This document shows positions 9,503 through 19,369 of a stretch of 64,000 nucleotides of DNA, in pieces. The DNA comes from Bradyrhizobium betae (GTDB lineage: Bacteria > Pseudomonadota > Alphaproteobacteria > Rhizobiales > Xanthobacteraceae). The position numbers and the translations under genes were made by a program. Location of the stretch: NCBI RefSeq assembly GCF_004123905.1, contig NZ_MZXW01000016.1, forward strand, positions 124,001 through 188,000. Direction: 5' to 3'. The first letter of the stretch is position 1, and the number at the start of each line of letters is the position of its first letter. The notes under the pieces are model-generated. The model was not told the DNA's origin. It did not search any database and saw only the letters and a list, made by a program, of their open reading frames with translations.

Positions 9503-11647
9503 ATGACCAACCTTCGTTTCGTGCTGCTTGCGACCACGGCTCTGACCGCGATGCAATTGGCAAACACCGTATCGCATGCTCAAAGCGCGCCGCTCGTCGT
9601 CGCTCAGGCCCAGCCAGAGACTGGCCCTGACGGAAAACCGAAGCAGCCGCCGAAGGGACCGCCGGCCGCCGCGCCGCCTGCGGCACCCGCGCGCCCGGCC
9701 GCGCCGCCGCCCGCGGCCGCACCGCCTCATCCGCCCGCAGCGCCTCCGCCGGCAGCCGCACCGCCGCGCCCGGCAGCGCCGCCGCCACCTCCGCCCCCGC
9801 CTGCAGCCCGTCCGGCTCCTCCGCCGCCCCCGCCGCCGCCTGCCGCTCCCAAGCCGTCCGCGCCGCCCCCGGCTGCGGCCCCGCAGCAGCATGCGCCGAC
9901 GCCACCCCCGCCGGCCCCGCCTGCGGCGCGCCCGGCTCCGACACCGCCGGCCCCGCCTCCCGCCGCGGCTCCGCAGCAGCACGCGCCGACGCCCCCGCCC
10001 GCCGCGGCTCATCCGACGCCGACACCTCCGCCGCCCCCGGCAGCAGGACCCGCAGGACGGCCCGCGCCTGCGCCCACCGCGACACCCCCTGCTCCGACGG
10101 CGGCGCCCGCAGCCCGGCCGAATGCGCCCGCTCCGGCAACCACACCTGCACCGACAACGACGCCCGCGCCGACTGCGACCCCGGCTCCCGGCAGCACGCC
10201 CGCTGCACCGCCGCCGGGCCGCCCCGGCGCGCCGCCGCCCGGCGGTCGTCCCGGCACGCCTCCGGCGGCAGGATCGCCGTCACCGGCTCCCGGTGCCGCA
10301 CCCGCTCCGACGGCTACGCCGGCCCCTGGTGCAGTGACGCCGCCGCCCGGACGCCCCGGTGCAGCGCCGGCTCCCGGCGCGACCCCGGCTCCCACCGCAA
10401 CGCCGACGCCCGGCCAACAGGGTGGAACGCCTCCCGCGGGCGCGCCCGCTGCCGGAACTCCGCCCACATCGCCGCAAGCGGGTGCTCCACCCCGGCCGCC
10501 GGCTCCTCCCGCTGGCGCCGCGGCACCGAGCACCGTCCCGGGCTCCGCGGCCGCAACGCCGCCGCCCGACAGGGCCCAATACAGGCCGCCGACGGTTGCC
10601 CCTGCCTTCCGCGCCGCACCCACGACGACCACGCCGCTGCCGCCTGCGCCGCGTCCGCCGCAGCGTGACCTGACACCGCTCGCGATCGGCGCGGGCGTGG
10701 TGGCCGGCGCCGTGATCGGCGCGACCATCGCCGACCTCCACAACCAGCGACGCGAGAGCGTCGAAGGCGGCCGCACCGTCTACACCGAGCCGGATCGCAT
10801 CATCATCCGCGATCCCGGCGGGCAGGCCTATGTCCGCGGCAACGATCTCTATCGATTCCGCTACGGCGCCCGCGACATCCGCACCGACATCGTCGGCGGC
10901 GATACCCGCACCGTCGTTATCCGTCCCGACGGCAGCGAGATCATCACCGTGGTCGCTCCGGACGGCCGGTTGCTGCGGCGAATCCGCCGAGACCCCGGCG
11001 GGCGCGAGATCATCATCATCGACAACAGCTACCGTGATCCGCAGTCGGTCGGCGGCTTCTATGTCGACGCGCCGCCGCCGGTCGTGAACATTCCCTACGA
11101 TCGCTACATCGTCGATGCCCAGGAAGCGTCGCCGGACGTGATCTACCAGACCATGGAAGCACCCCCGGTGCAGCGGATCAGTCGGCGCTACACGCTCGAC
11201 GAAATCCGCTACAGCCCGAATATTCGCATGCAGATGCCGAGCATCGACGTCAACACGATCACCTTCGAGACGGGTTCGTGGACGATCCCACCGGACCAGG
11301 CGGCGAAGCTGCAAGCGATCGCCGACGGCCTCAACCGTGCGATCCAGGCCAACCCGCGCGTGGTGTTCCTGATCGAGGGACACACTGATGCGGTCGGCAA
11401 CGAGGTCGACAATCTGTCGCTGTCGGATCGCCGCGCGCAGTCCGCGGCCGAATTGCTGACCCAGCAGTTCGGCGTGCCCTCGGAGAACCTGACGTCGCAG
11501 GGCTATGGCGAGCAGTACCTGAAGGAGCAGACGCAGGGGCCGAGCGCGATCAACCGGCGCGTCACCGTCCGCAACATCACGCCACTGCTCAACGGTGGCC
11601 AGGCCTCGCTGCCACCGCCCCCGCCCGGCACCGCGCCGCCGCGCTGA
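9503..11647 (+). CDS. OmpA-family envelope protein with very long Pro/Ala-rich spacer
   Basis: 714 residues from the ATG at 9503, preceded by CGGGGAAG; an in-frame TTG at 9470 is rejected because it would put a polar stretch before the signal peptide. Order: signal peptide ending S-H-A-Q (about 1-27); about 345 residues of low-complexity Pro/Ala/Thr repeats (about 40-385); a glycine-zipper helix A-I-G-A-G-V-V-A-G-A-V-I-G (about 393-410); a region of repeated beta-strand-like motifs with I-I-I-R-D-P-G-G (about 415-545); and a C-terminal OmpA/MotB peptidoglycan-binding domain with I-E-G-H-T-D-A-V-G and N-R-R-V-T-V. It probably links the outer membrane to peptidoglycan. A strong terminator follows, so it is monocistronic. 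Confidence 0.85.
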   Translation: MTNLRFVLLATTALTAMQLANTVSHAQSAPLVVAQAQPETGPDGKPKQPPKGPPAAAPPAAPARPAAPPPAAAPPHPPAAPPPAAAPPRPAAPPPPPPPPAARPAPPPPPPPPAAPKPSAPPPAAAPQQHAPTPPPPAPPAARPAPTPPAPPPAAAPQQHAPTPPPAAAHPTPTPPPPPAAGPAGRPAPAPTATPPAPTAAPAARPNAPAPATTPAPTTTPAPTATPAPGSTPAAPPPGRPGAPPPGGRPGTPPAAGSPSPAPGAAPAPTATPAPGAVTPPPGRPGAAPAPGATPAPTATPTPGQQGGTPPAGAPAAGTPPTSPQAGAPPRPPAPPAGAAAPSTVPGSAAATPPPDRAQYRPPTVAPAFRAAPTTTTPLPPAPRPPQRDLTPLAIGAGVVAGAVIGATIADLHNQRRESVEGGRTVYTEPDRIIIRDPGGQAYVRGNDLYRFRYGARDIRTDIVGGDTRTVVIRPDGSEIITVVAPDGRLLRRIRRDPGGREIIIIDNSYRDPQSVGGFYVDAPPPVVNIPYDRYIVDAQEASPDVIYQTMEAPPVQRISRRYTLDEIRYSPNIRMQMPSIDVNTITFETGSWTIPPDQAAKLQAIADGLNRAIQANPRVVFLIEGHTDAVGNEVDNLSLSDRRAQSAAELLTQQFGVPSENLTSQGYGEQYLKEQTQGPSAINRRVTVRNITPLLNGGQASLPPPPPGTAPPR

Positions 11648-11665
11648 GGTGATAGCCACAAATGC

Positions 11666-11698
11666 AAAATGGCCGGGAGCGATCCCGGCCATTTTTTT
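11666..11698 (+). terminator. Rho-independent terminator of the OmpA-family gene
   Basis: Stem GGCCGGGA/TCCCGGCC extended by AAAAT/ATTTT pairs, 4-base loop GCGA, then a run of seven T residues. It starts 19 bases after the stop codon. This is the clearest intrinsic terminator in the window. Confidence 0.9.
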
Positions 11699-11784
11699 CG
11701 TCATTGCGAGGAGCGAAGCGACGAAGCAATCCAGACTGTCACCGCGGAAAGATTCTGGATTGCTTCGCTTCGCTCGCAATGACG
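11699..11784. repeat. Dispersed palindromic repeat, family A, copy 1
   Basis: 86-base element bounded by CGTCATTGCGAG and CTCGCAATGACG, with an internal GAAGCAATCCAGA ... TCTGGATTGCTTC inverted pair. It lies between the convergent OmpA-family and argG genes. The same element recurs at 14590, 17786, 31355 and 41663. Confidence 0.9.
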
Positions 11785-11811
11785 AATGAAGCGACAGTCG
11801 CGGTTACAGCG

Positions 11812-13167
<1,356 letters not shown>

Positions 13168-13242
13168 TCAAGGGGCTGATGCGAGGGCGAACTTGACCGG
13201 GCGAATATCAAATTTCGCAGGCCTCGGCACCCATTTAATGGC

Positions 13243-14019
13243 TCAAACCGAGGACTCGGCCCCCGTCTTGCGGCCGAACAGGCGCTGGCGGAGCCGGTAG
13301 GCGGGCATGTTCAGCCGGGTCAGGGCGGCATCGACCGCCGCGTCCGAGAACCGGGTCCGCGGCCAGCGGTAAATCAGCGCGTAGGCGAACCAGATCACGA
13401 CAAAAGTGACGAGGCCGGCGATCGACACGTCCGTAAAGAAATGTCCGCCGAACGCCATCCGCAGCCCGCTGGTGACGGCGCCGAAGATGACCGCACCGGC
13501 ATAGGCGAGCGGCCGCCACGCCGGTGGCGCCAGCGCAGCCGGGGCCACCGTCCAGAACGCGGTCGCGCCTTCGCCGGAGAAGAACGAGCAGTTGCGCGCG
13601 CAGTCGCCGCGCGGATCCCACCACGGCACGAACTGCTGGTCGCCGGCAAACTGCGTCACCACCACCGGACGAGGCCGGCCCCAATAGGACTTGAAGGTGA
13701 GGTTGGTGAGGATGCCGGCCGACATGATGATCGTGACCAGCAGGAACACGATCGCGCGCCCCGACACCATCAGGGGACGGTCCGGCCGGACCATCTTGAC
13801 CACGAGCGCGACCAGCGGCGGCACCACGAAGGCCCAGGAGACCCACATCGCGGCGTCACGCGCAAAGCCTGCCCAATCGTTCAGCTTGAGCGGAAACGTC
13901 TTCGTCTCGGGGTCGAAGAACAGCGCGGCGAGCTTGAGATCGAGCTCGGGGTAGAGGCCGAAAACGACGCCGATTACGAGCCACAGCGCCAGGGCGATGA
14001 AGAGTCCAGTCCGGTTCAT
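13243..14019 (-). CDS. PAP2-family membrane phosphatase
   Basis: 258 residues with about six membrane helices. The three PAP2 motifs are readable: K-x6-R-P as K-S-Y-W-G-R-P-R-P; motif 2 as S-F-F-S-G-E-G-A; and motif 3 S-x2-R-x5-H-x3-D as S-G-L-R-M-A-F-G-G-H-F-F-T-D. Motif 2 normally reads P-S-G-H, so the histidine is replaced by glutamate here while the motif 3 nucleophile His remains. Family members dephosphorylate lipids (phosphatidate, undecaprenyl pyrophosphate, lipid A) on the periplasmic side; the substrate here is not known. Upstream by 55 bases on the same strand is a small membrane protein gene that could share its transcript. Confidence 0.85.
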   Translation of the reverse strand: MNRTGLFIALALWLVIGVVFGLYPELDLKLAALFFDPETKTFPLKLNDWAGFARDAAMWVSWAFVVPPLVALVVKMVRPDRPLMVSGRAIVFLLVTIIMSAGILTNLTFKSYWGRPRPVVVTQFAGDQQFVPWWDPRGDCARNCSFFSGEGATAFWTVAPAALAPPAWRPLAYAGAVIFGAVTSGLRMAFGGHFFTDVSIAGLVTFVVIWFAYALIYRWPRTRFSDAAVDAALTRLNMPAYRLRQRLFGRKTGAESSV

Positions 14020-14074
14020 GCGCGCGGTTTAGCGGAGTGGAGGAGGGATGAAAACCCCGGAATGACAGCACAAA

Positions 14075-14569
14075 CTACCGCGCATCCGGCCTTGAATTCG
14101 ACGGCAGCGGCGGAGGCGGCATGCGCGGGGGCGGCGGGTTGCGCCAGGCGCCGGCGTTGCGGCCGGCGATCAGCCAGTAGACGACGCCGGCAACGATGCC
14201 CGCGCCGGTCATGATCTCCAGATGCCGCCGCACGATGCCCTCGAACTGCAACGTGTCGGAGTGAAAGGGAATGAGGCCGAGATAGCAGGCGAGCCCGACA
14301 AGGCCGCCGCCCACAGCGTAAGCGAGCGCACTGCGGATGTAGAGCGCCTCGGTGATCGCGACGATCACCGCAGCCGGAACCAGCGCAAAGCCCGAGACGA
14401 AGATGAAGCCGAAGCCCAGCAAAATATCGATCGTGCCCTGATCGACAGGCCCGGCGCCGAGATCGGCGAACTCCGGGAACAGCAGCGCGATGACGATGAT
14501 CATGCCGCCGACAAAGCAGGCAGCGAGGAAGCCGACGAAGATGACGATGAGGCGGCCAATCAGGGACAT
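14075..14569 (-). CDS. Small four-helix membrane protein of unknown function
   Basis: 164 residues from the ATG at 14569. A longer frame starting at 14614 would translate the edge of a family A repeat, so it is rejected. Four hydrophobic helices (about 4-30, 43-68, 76-98 and 118-138) precede a cytoplasmic Pro/Arg-rich tail with P-P-P-P and P-P-P-P-L-P steps. I do not recognise a family. It precedes the PAP2 phosphatase gene by 55 bases on the same strand, which suggests a membrane-linked role but no more. Confidence 0.75.
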   Translation of the reverse strand: MSLIGRLIVIFVGFLAACFVGGMIIVIALLFPEFADLGAGPVDQGTIDILLGFGFIFVSGFALVPAAVIVAITEALYIRSALAYAVGGGLVGLACYLGLIPFHSDTLQFEGIVRRHLEIMTGAGIVAGVVYWLIAGRNAGAWRNPPPPRMPPPPLPSNSRPDAR

Positions 14570-14589
14570 GCTACGGAAGTCACCGTTGT

Positions 14590-14706
14590 CGTCATTGCGA
14601 GGAGCCCGCGACAAAATTGCGAAGCAATTTTGCGATGATGCGACGAAGCAATCCAGACTGTTTCAGCGGAAATATTCTGGATTGCTTCGCTTCGCTCGCA
14701 ATGACG
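14590..14706. repeat. Dispersed palindromic repeat, family A, copy 2 (expanded)
   Basis: Same outer ends as the other family A copies, but about 30 bases longer because of an inserted segment holding its own hairpin (AAAATTGC GAA GCAATTTT). It lies between the small membrane protein gene and the 3' end of rlmN. Confidence 0.85.
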
Positions 14707-14735
14707 AGGAGGCGAGAGCGCGCACATAGCTGGCG

Positions 14736-15938
14736 CTAATCCGTCATCGCCATGGCGCGCAGCGCCTGGCGCTCCCTGGCCGAGAGCTTTTCGGTCTCCG
14801 ACTTAAGCTGACCGCAGGCGGCGAGGATGTCGCGGCCGCGCGGGGTGCGCACCGGTGAGGAATAGCCGGCATTGAAGATGTATTCGGAGAACTTTTCGAT
14901 CTGGTCCCAGTCCGAGCATTCGTAGGCCGTGCCAGGCCAGGGATTGAACGGGATCAGGTTGATCTTGGCGTGAATGCCCTTGAGCATCTTCACCAGCAGT
15001 TTTGCATCGTCGAGCGAATCGTTGACGCCCTTGAGCATCACATATTCGAAGGTGATGCGGCGTGCGTTCGAGGCGCCGGGATAGTCGCGGCAGGCCTGAA
15101 GCAATTCCTTGATCGGATATTTGCGGTTGAGGGGCACCAGCTCGTTGCGCAGCTCGTCGCGCACGGCATGCAGCGAGATCGCGAGCATGACGCCGATCTC
15201 GTCACCAGCGCGCACGATGTTCGGCACCACGCCCGAGGTCGACAGCGTGATGCGGCGACGGGAGATGCCGATGCCTTCATTGTCGCCGACGATCAGCAGC
15301 GCATCGCGCACCGCGTCGAAATTGTAGAGCGGCTCGCCCATGCCCATCATCACGATGTTGGTGACGCGGCGCGTGCCGTCCTCGCGATCGGCCCAGTCAT
15401 TGAGACGATCGCGTGCGACCATCACCTGTCCGACGATCTCGCCGGCGGTGAGATTGCGCACCAGGCGCTGCGTGCCGGTGTGGCAGAAGGAGCAATTCAA
15501 GGTGCAGCCGACCTGCGAGGAGACGCAGAGCGTGCCGCGATCCGTTTCGGGGATGTACACGCACTCGACTTCATGCGCGCGCTCGACATTGTCGCCGCTC
15601 GGCAACCGCAGCAGCCATTTGCGCGTGCCATCATTGGAGATCTGCTCGGCGACGACCTCGGGCCGGTCGACGGTGAAATTCTGCGCGAGCTCGGCGCGAA
15701 TGCCCTTCGAGACCGAGGTCATGTCGTCAAAACTTTGGGCGCCGCGAAAATACAGCCAGTGCCACAGCTGCTGCACACGCATCTTGCGCTGCGCCGGTGC
15801 CACGCCGATCTCGCCAAGGCGATCGGCAAGCTCGGTGCGCGACAGTCCGATCAGCGACGGTTTCGCCGGCGGCACATAGGTTTCGAGCGGAGTTTTCTCC
15901 ACCAGGATTGCGTTGTGCGGCTCGGTCGTCGGTTGCAT
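14736..15938 (-). CDS. rlmN: 23S rRNA (adenine-2503-C2) methyltransferase, dual-specificity
   Basis: 400 residues from the ATG at 15938; the frame stays open upstream to 16100 only through repeat DNA, so that extension is rejected. Radical SAM enzyme that methylates C2 of A2503 in 23S rRNA and A37 in some tRNAs. Visible: the [4Fe-4S] motif C-T-L-N-C-S-F-C (CxxxCxxC), a [13 protein letters not shown]-terminal helical segment typical of RlmN, the [12 protein letters not shown]-binding motif, and a C-terminal cysteine in A-A-C-G-Q-L acting as the methyl-carrying thiol. All key cysteines are present. Confidence 0.96.
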   Translation of the reverse strand: MQPTTEPHNAILVEKTPLETYVPPAKPSLIGLSRTELADRLGEIGVAPAQRKMRVQQLWHWLYFRGAQSFDDMTSVSKGIRAELAQNFTVDRPEVVAEQISNDGTRKWLLRLPSGDNVERAHEVECVYIPETDRGTLCVSSQVGCTLNCSFCHTGTQRLVRNLTAGEIVGQVMVARDRLNDWADREDGTRRVTNIVMMGMGEPLYNFDAVRDALLIVGDNEGIGISRRRITLSTSGVVPNIVRAGDEIGVMLAISLHAVRDELRNELVPLNRKYPIKELLQACRDYPGASNARRITFEYVMLKGVNDSLDDAKLLVKMLKGIHAKINLIPFNPWPGTAYECSDWDQIEKFSEYIFNAGYSSPVRTPRGRDILAACGQLKSETEKLSARERQALRAMAMTD

Positions 15939-15959
15939 TGGATGCCTGATATCTCTCGA

Positions 15960-16067
15960 CATGCCCGGGCTTGTCCCGGGCACACGTTCTTTTCGCCCGT
16001 TACCAGCGCGTGGATGGCCGGGACATCTGGTGCGAAGACGCGCTTCGCGCTTTAGCCCGGCCATGAC
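15960..16067. repeat. Dispersed repeat, family D, copy 1
   Basis: Opens with the hairpin GCCCGGGCTTGTCCCGGGC and closes with AGCCCGGCCATGACG, with a GCGTGGATGGCCGGGAC segment between. It shares its ends with the element at 41554-41630. It fills most of the gap between the IalB-like gene and rlmN. Confidence 0.8.
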
Positions 16068-16136
16068 GGCTGAAATTGTGGAACCGCCCCTATATAGCAA
16101 CCGGGGCGGCCGATTGCGACCTTATCGACCGCAGCC

Positions 16137-16799
16137 TTAACGCCTGCAATCCTGGGCGATCTTGTCCAGCGCCTGGGCGAGGCCCTTCAGCGAGAAGGTA
16201 TCGGTCGTCTCCGTGCCCTTGGCCGAGACGCCCTTGACCACGAGATCGGCCGATTTGCGCATGGCTTCGACCATCCGCTCCTCTTCGGCCGCGTTCTTGA
16301 TCCAGAGGCCATCGCCCTGCGTATACATCGCAAAAGCGGCGCCGCCGACCTCGACCGAGGATTCAGAGCCCGGTTTCAGCGCATAGCCGATCATGACCGA
16401 AACTTCGTTGTTCACCTTCTCCGCCGGCCGGGTCGAGACGAAGGCGTAGGCGGGATCGCGCGGCCGGTTCGGCGGGTTGGTCTTCGACGAGGAGGGTTTG
16501 GCCAGCGCGAAGCAGACTTTTTTGCCGTTGGGCGTCGCCGAATAGGCGCCCCAGGTGCCGAACTGGCCGATCAAGGTCGGCTCCGCGCCGCCCGCAACCG
16601 CCGCGGCCGGGCCCGCCGGTTTGCTCTCGGGCTTTGCCGTCGTCTTTGCAGTCGCAGCGGCGGCCGGCGCGGCCGCTTTCGGTGCAGCCTCTTTGGGTGC
16701 AGCTTTGGGCACCGGTTGCGCCGTCTGTGCCCGCGCGGAATCCGTGATTCCCCACGCCGTCACGCCAGCCATCAAAGCCAAAAATAGCACCCGCCACAT
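16137..16799 (-). CDS. Invasion-associated locus B (IalB)-like exported protein
   Basis: 220 residues. Signal peptide about 1-25 ending A-R-A-Q; an Ala/Lys/Pro-rich linker about 26-70; then the IalB-type domain with F-G-T-W-G-A-Y-S and K-V-C-F-A-L (about 80-102), R-P-A-Y-A-F-V type spacing, a V-x-V-M-I-G-Y strand, and a final D-T-F-S-L-K-G-L-A-Q-A-L helix with a cysteine four residues from the end. Two cysteines in the mature domain could pair. The family is named for Bartonella IalB but is widespread in non-pathogenic alphaproteobacteria as periplasmic or envelope proteins of unclear role. A GAGGGAA ribosome binding site precedes the ATG. Confidence 0.85.
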   Translation of the reverse strand: MWRVLFLALMAGVTAWGITDSARAQTAQPVPKAAPKEAAPKAAAPAAAATAKTTAKPESKPAGPAAAVAGGAEPTLIGQFGTWGAYSATPNGKKVCFALAKPSSSKTNPPNRPRDPAYAFVSTRPAEKVNNEVSVMIGYALKPGSESSVEVGGAAFAMYTQGDGLWIKNAAEEERMVEAMRKSADLVVKGVSAKGTETTDTFSLKGLAQALDKIAQDCRR

Positions 16800-16915
16800 G
16801 CTGGAGTGGTTCCCTCAATATTGTGACTGGAAGATGGCCCGGCCGCGCTTTGTCCCCGCAGCAGGGATAGCCGGGAAAGCCCAATTTGGGAAGGCAGTTA
16901 GCGGGTTGGCAACAG

Positions 16916-17755
16916 CTAGCCTTGGGATCGCGCGGCACGCTGCTCGGACCATTGCGCGTCAGTCCAGCCGAGCAAATCCTCGGCGCCGGAACTGCGCAGA
17001 TGCGCGCCGCCATCGATCACCACCATCTCGCCGTTGATGTAGCCGGCGCGGTCCGAGACGAGGAAGCTGGCGAGGTCGGCAAGCTCGCCATGTTCCCCGG
17101 TGCGCCCCATCGGGTTGCGCGCCGTCCACCCCTCGTCGCGACCCTCGGGACGAAGCTGCCCGGATGCCCCGGCGGTCGGGAACGGGCCGGGCGCGATCGC
17201 CACGGTGCGGATGCCTTTCGGCCCCCACTCAACCGCGAGGCTCTTGGTCATCGCCAGCACCGCCGATTTCGCCATCGCTGAGGGAACGGTGAAAGCGCGG
17301 CCAGTGATGGTCGAGGTCGAGAGGATCGAGAGCACGACGCCGCCATGCTTGCCGTCGATCCAGCGCCTGCCGGCGGCGAGCGTGCAGTACATCGCGCCAT
17401 GCAGCGTCGGCGCGAGGATCGCATCCGCCGCGCGGAAGGAGAGATGCTCGCTCTGCGCGATGAAGGTCGCGGCAGCATTGTTGACGAGGATATCGAGCGG
17501 CGCCTCGCGCCAGATCGCATCCATCATGCTGTCGACGGCGGTGCCGTCGCGAATGTCGCAGGCGATGGTGGAGACCTTGCCACTGGTCTGCGCGCGCATC
17601 TCGCTTGCTGTTGCGTCCAGCCGGTCGAGCTTGCGGCCGCAGATCACGAGCTCGGCGCCGAGCGCGAGGAAGCGACGCCCCATCGCGGCGCCGAGGCCCG
17701 AGCCGCCACCGGTGACGAGAATGCGCTTGTCCTTGAGCAGACCCGTTTCAAACAT
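16916..17755 (-). CDS. SDR-family oxidoreductase, 2,4-dienoyl-CoA reductase-like
   Basis: 279 residues from the ATG at 17755; further upstream the frame crosses a family A repeat and the divergent neighbour. Classical short-chain dehydrogenase: NADP-binding T-G-G-G-S-G-L-G (about 15-22), N-N-A-A-A motif, and a C-terminal I-N-G-E-M-V-V-I-D-G-G. The catalytic region reads I-L-S-T-S-T-I-T-G-R-A-F-T-V-P-S-A-M-A-K, with Lys but no Tyr in the usual Y-x3-K place (S-A-M-A-K). This change is also seen in mitochondrial-type 2,4-dienoyl-CoA reductases, which use a different catalytic geometry, and it supports a fatty-acid role. Divergent from a quinone oxidoreductase gene. Confidence 0.85.
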   Translation of the reverse strand: MFETGLLKDKRILVTGGGSGLGAAMGRRFLALGAELVICGRKLDRLDATASEMRAQTSGKVSTIACDIRDGTAVDSMMDAIWREAPLDILVNNAAATFIAQSEHLSFRAADAILAPTLHGAMYCTLAAGRRWIDGKHGGVVLSILSTSTITGRAFTVPSAMAKSAVLAMTKSLAVEWGPKGIRTVAIAPGPFPTAGASGQLRPEGRDEGWTARNPMGRTGEHGELADLASFLVSDRAGYINGEMVVIDGGAHLRSSGAEDLLGWTDAQWSEQRAARSQG

Positions 17756-17785
17756 CGTTTGAATCCTCAATATGTCCACACACGC

Positions 17786-17866
17786 CGTCATTGCGAGCGC
17801 GGCGAAGCAATCCAGGCTATTTCCGCGGCGCGGATTCTGGATTGCTTCGCTGCGCTCGCAATGACG
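17786..17866. repeat. Dispersed palindromic repeat, family A, copy 3
   Basis: 81 bases, bounded by CGTCATTGCGAG and CTCGCAATGACG. It sits in the divergent promoter region between the SDR gene and the quinone oxidoreductase gene, 30 bases upstream of the SDR start. Confidence 0.9.
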
Positions 17867-17971
17867 AGGATAGGCCGATGCATGGTCTCTGACAAAGAAT
17901 CCAGATTGTCGGGTCGCGCTAAATCCGGCAGAAACGAACCAACCATAATCGAAACGCCCTAAGGTGCCGCC

Positions 17972-18946
17972 ATGAAAGCCATCCTCTGCTCGCAATATTG
18001 CCAGCCCGACGATCTCGTGCTCGCCGACGTGCCGGATCCGGTGGCCGGTCCCGGCGAAGCCGTGATCGCGATCAAGGCCGCGGCGCTGAATTTCTTCGAC
18101 ATCCTGATGATCCAGGGCAAGTACCAGATCAAGCCGCCGTTCCCGTTCTCGCCGGCCGCCGAGGTTGCGGGCGTGATCGAGAGCATCGGCCCCGGCGTTA
18201 CTGATCTCAAAGTCGGCGATCGCGTCGTCGCCTCCTGCGGTCACAACGGCGCGCGCGAGAAGATCGCGCTGCCGGCGGCATCGATCGTGAATATCCCTGA
18301 TAATCTCGACTATGACCGCGCGGCCGGCATCATCATCATCTACGGCACCGCGCTGCATGCGCTGGAAGATCGCGCCAGCCCGAAGCCGGGCGAGACGCTC
18401 GCGGTGCTCGGCGCCGCCGGCGGCACCGGCCTTGCCGCCTGCGAGCTCGGCAAGCTGATGGGTCTGAAGGTGATCGCCTGCGCCTCGTCCGACGAAAAGC
18501 TGGAATTCGCCAAAGCGCATGGCGCCGAGCTGACGCTGAACTACGGCAAGGAAGATTTGAAGGAAGGCTTGCGAAAACTCACCGGCGGCAAGGGTGTCGA
18601 CATCATCTTCGATCCGGTGGGCGGCGCATATGCCGAGCAGGCGCTGCGCTCGATCGCCTGGGAAGGCCGCTTCCTCGTGATCGGCTTTGCCGCCGGCGAC
18701 ATTCCGAAGATGCCGCTGAACCTCGCGCTGCTGAAGGGCTGCGACATCCGTGGCGTGTTCTGGGGCGCATGGACCCGGCTCAATCCGGAGAAGAACCGCG
18801 CCAATCTCGAGAAGCTCGTGAAGTGGACCGCGGAAGGAAAGATTTCATCGCATGTCGACCGCACCTTCCCGCTGGCGCAAACGGCGGACGCGCTGAAGGT
18901 GCTCGCGGGACGCCAGGCCATGGGCAAGGTGATCCTGCATCCGTGA
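17972..18946 (+). CDS. Zinc-free NADPH:quinone oxidoreductase-like MDR protein
   Basis: 324 residues of the medium-chain dehydrogenase/reductase family. The N-terminal GroES-like half contains V-A-G-V-I-E-S-I-G-P-G-V and D-R-V-V-A; the Rossmann half contains V-L-G-A-A-G-G-T-G-L-A-A (about 147-158), the AAGGTG-type quinone reductase signature. Zinc-ligand cysteines of alcohol dehydrogenases are absent. Expected activity is NADPH-dependent reduction of quinones or activated alkenes. Divergent from the dienoyl-CoA-reductase-like SDR, so the two might share a role in unsaturated acyl or enone metabolism, but that is inference. Confidence 0.9.
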   Translation: MKAILCSQYCQPDDLVLADVPDPVAGPGEAVIAIKAAALNFFDILMIQGKYQIKPPFPFSPAAEVAGVIESIGPGVTDLKVGDRVVASCGHNGAREKIALPAASIVNIPDNLDYDRAAGIIIIYGTALHALEDRASPKPGETLAVLGAAGGTGLAACELGKLMGLKVIACASSDEKLEFAKAHGAELTLNYGKEDLKEGLRKLTGGKGVDIIFDPVGGAYAEQALRSIAWEGRFLVIGFAAGDIPKMPLNLALLKGCDIRGVFWGAWTRLNPEKNRANLEKLVKWTAEGKISSHVDRTFPLAQTADALKVLAGRQAMGKVILHP

Positions 18947-18975
18947 GGATGCGACGTACGCGGTCACCACACACT

Positions 18976-19084
18976 CGGTGTCGTCGTCCGGCTTGACCGG
19001 ACGACCCAGTATTCCAGAGAGACCAGTGATTTAGCCACGACGCCGCGGCGTACTGGATTCCCGCCTTCGCGGGGAATGACACCG
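18976..19084. repeat. Dispersed repeat, family C, copy 1
   Basis: Ends are mutually inverted (CGGTGTC and GACACCG). Inside are the short hairpin GTCCGGCTTGACCGGAC and the distal GGCGTACTGGATTCCCGCC ... CGGGGAATGACA segment. The same layout occurs at 21411-21525 and, more diverged, at 29945-30047. Confidence 0.85.
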
Positions 19085-19369
19085 AATATGGGACGAGCAG
19101 CGCGGCCAACTCCCGCTTCTCGCGCGACGCTGCGCTCCCATCCGCCCAGTAAAATCCCCATCAACCATCGTCGGCAAAATGGCGGTGCATTCCGCCGCCT
19201 CGCCGTAATCAAACCCAAATATCTCCCGATTCGCGCAAACCGCCGTCGCTTTTTGGGCTGAATCGGACGGCGATTTACCGGTTCCAGTTTGCGGGGCGCT
19301 TCTGGACAACAACAAGAAGACTGAAGCCGGGACTGTCCCTGCGTTGCGTCAATAATGGGGAACATCACC
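19085..19369. other. Non-coding stretch before the Sel1-like gene
   Basis: Rest of a 423-base gap. I see no convincing gene, tRNA or terminator. The 5' half reads on with GC-rich sequence after the repeat; the 3' half is more A/T-rich and probably carries the promoter of the next gene, but no clear boxes stand out. Confidence 0.5.

Noticed and set aside
10009..10776. Gly/Ala-rich frame antisense to the Pro-rich spacer
   Set aside because: It mirrors the proline codons of the OmpA-family gene and has no independent start signal.
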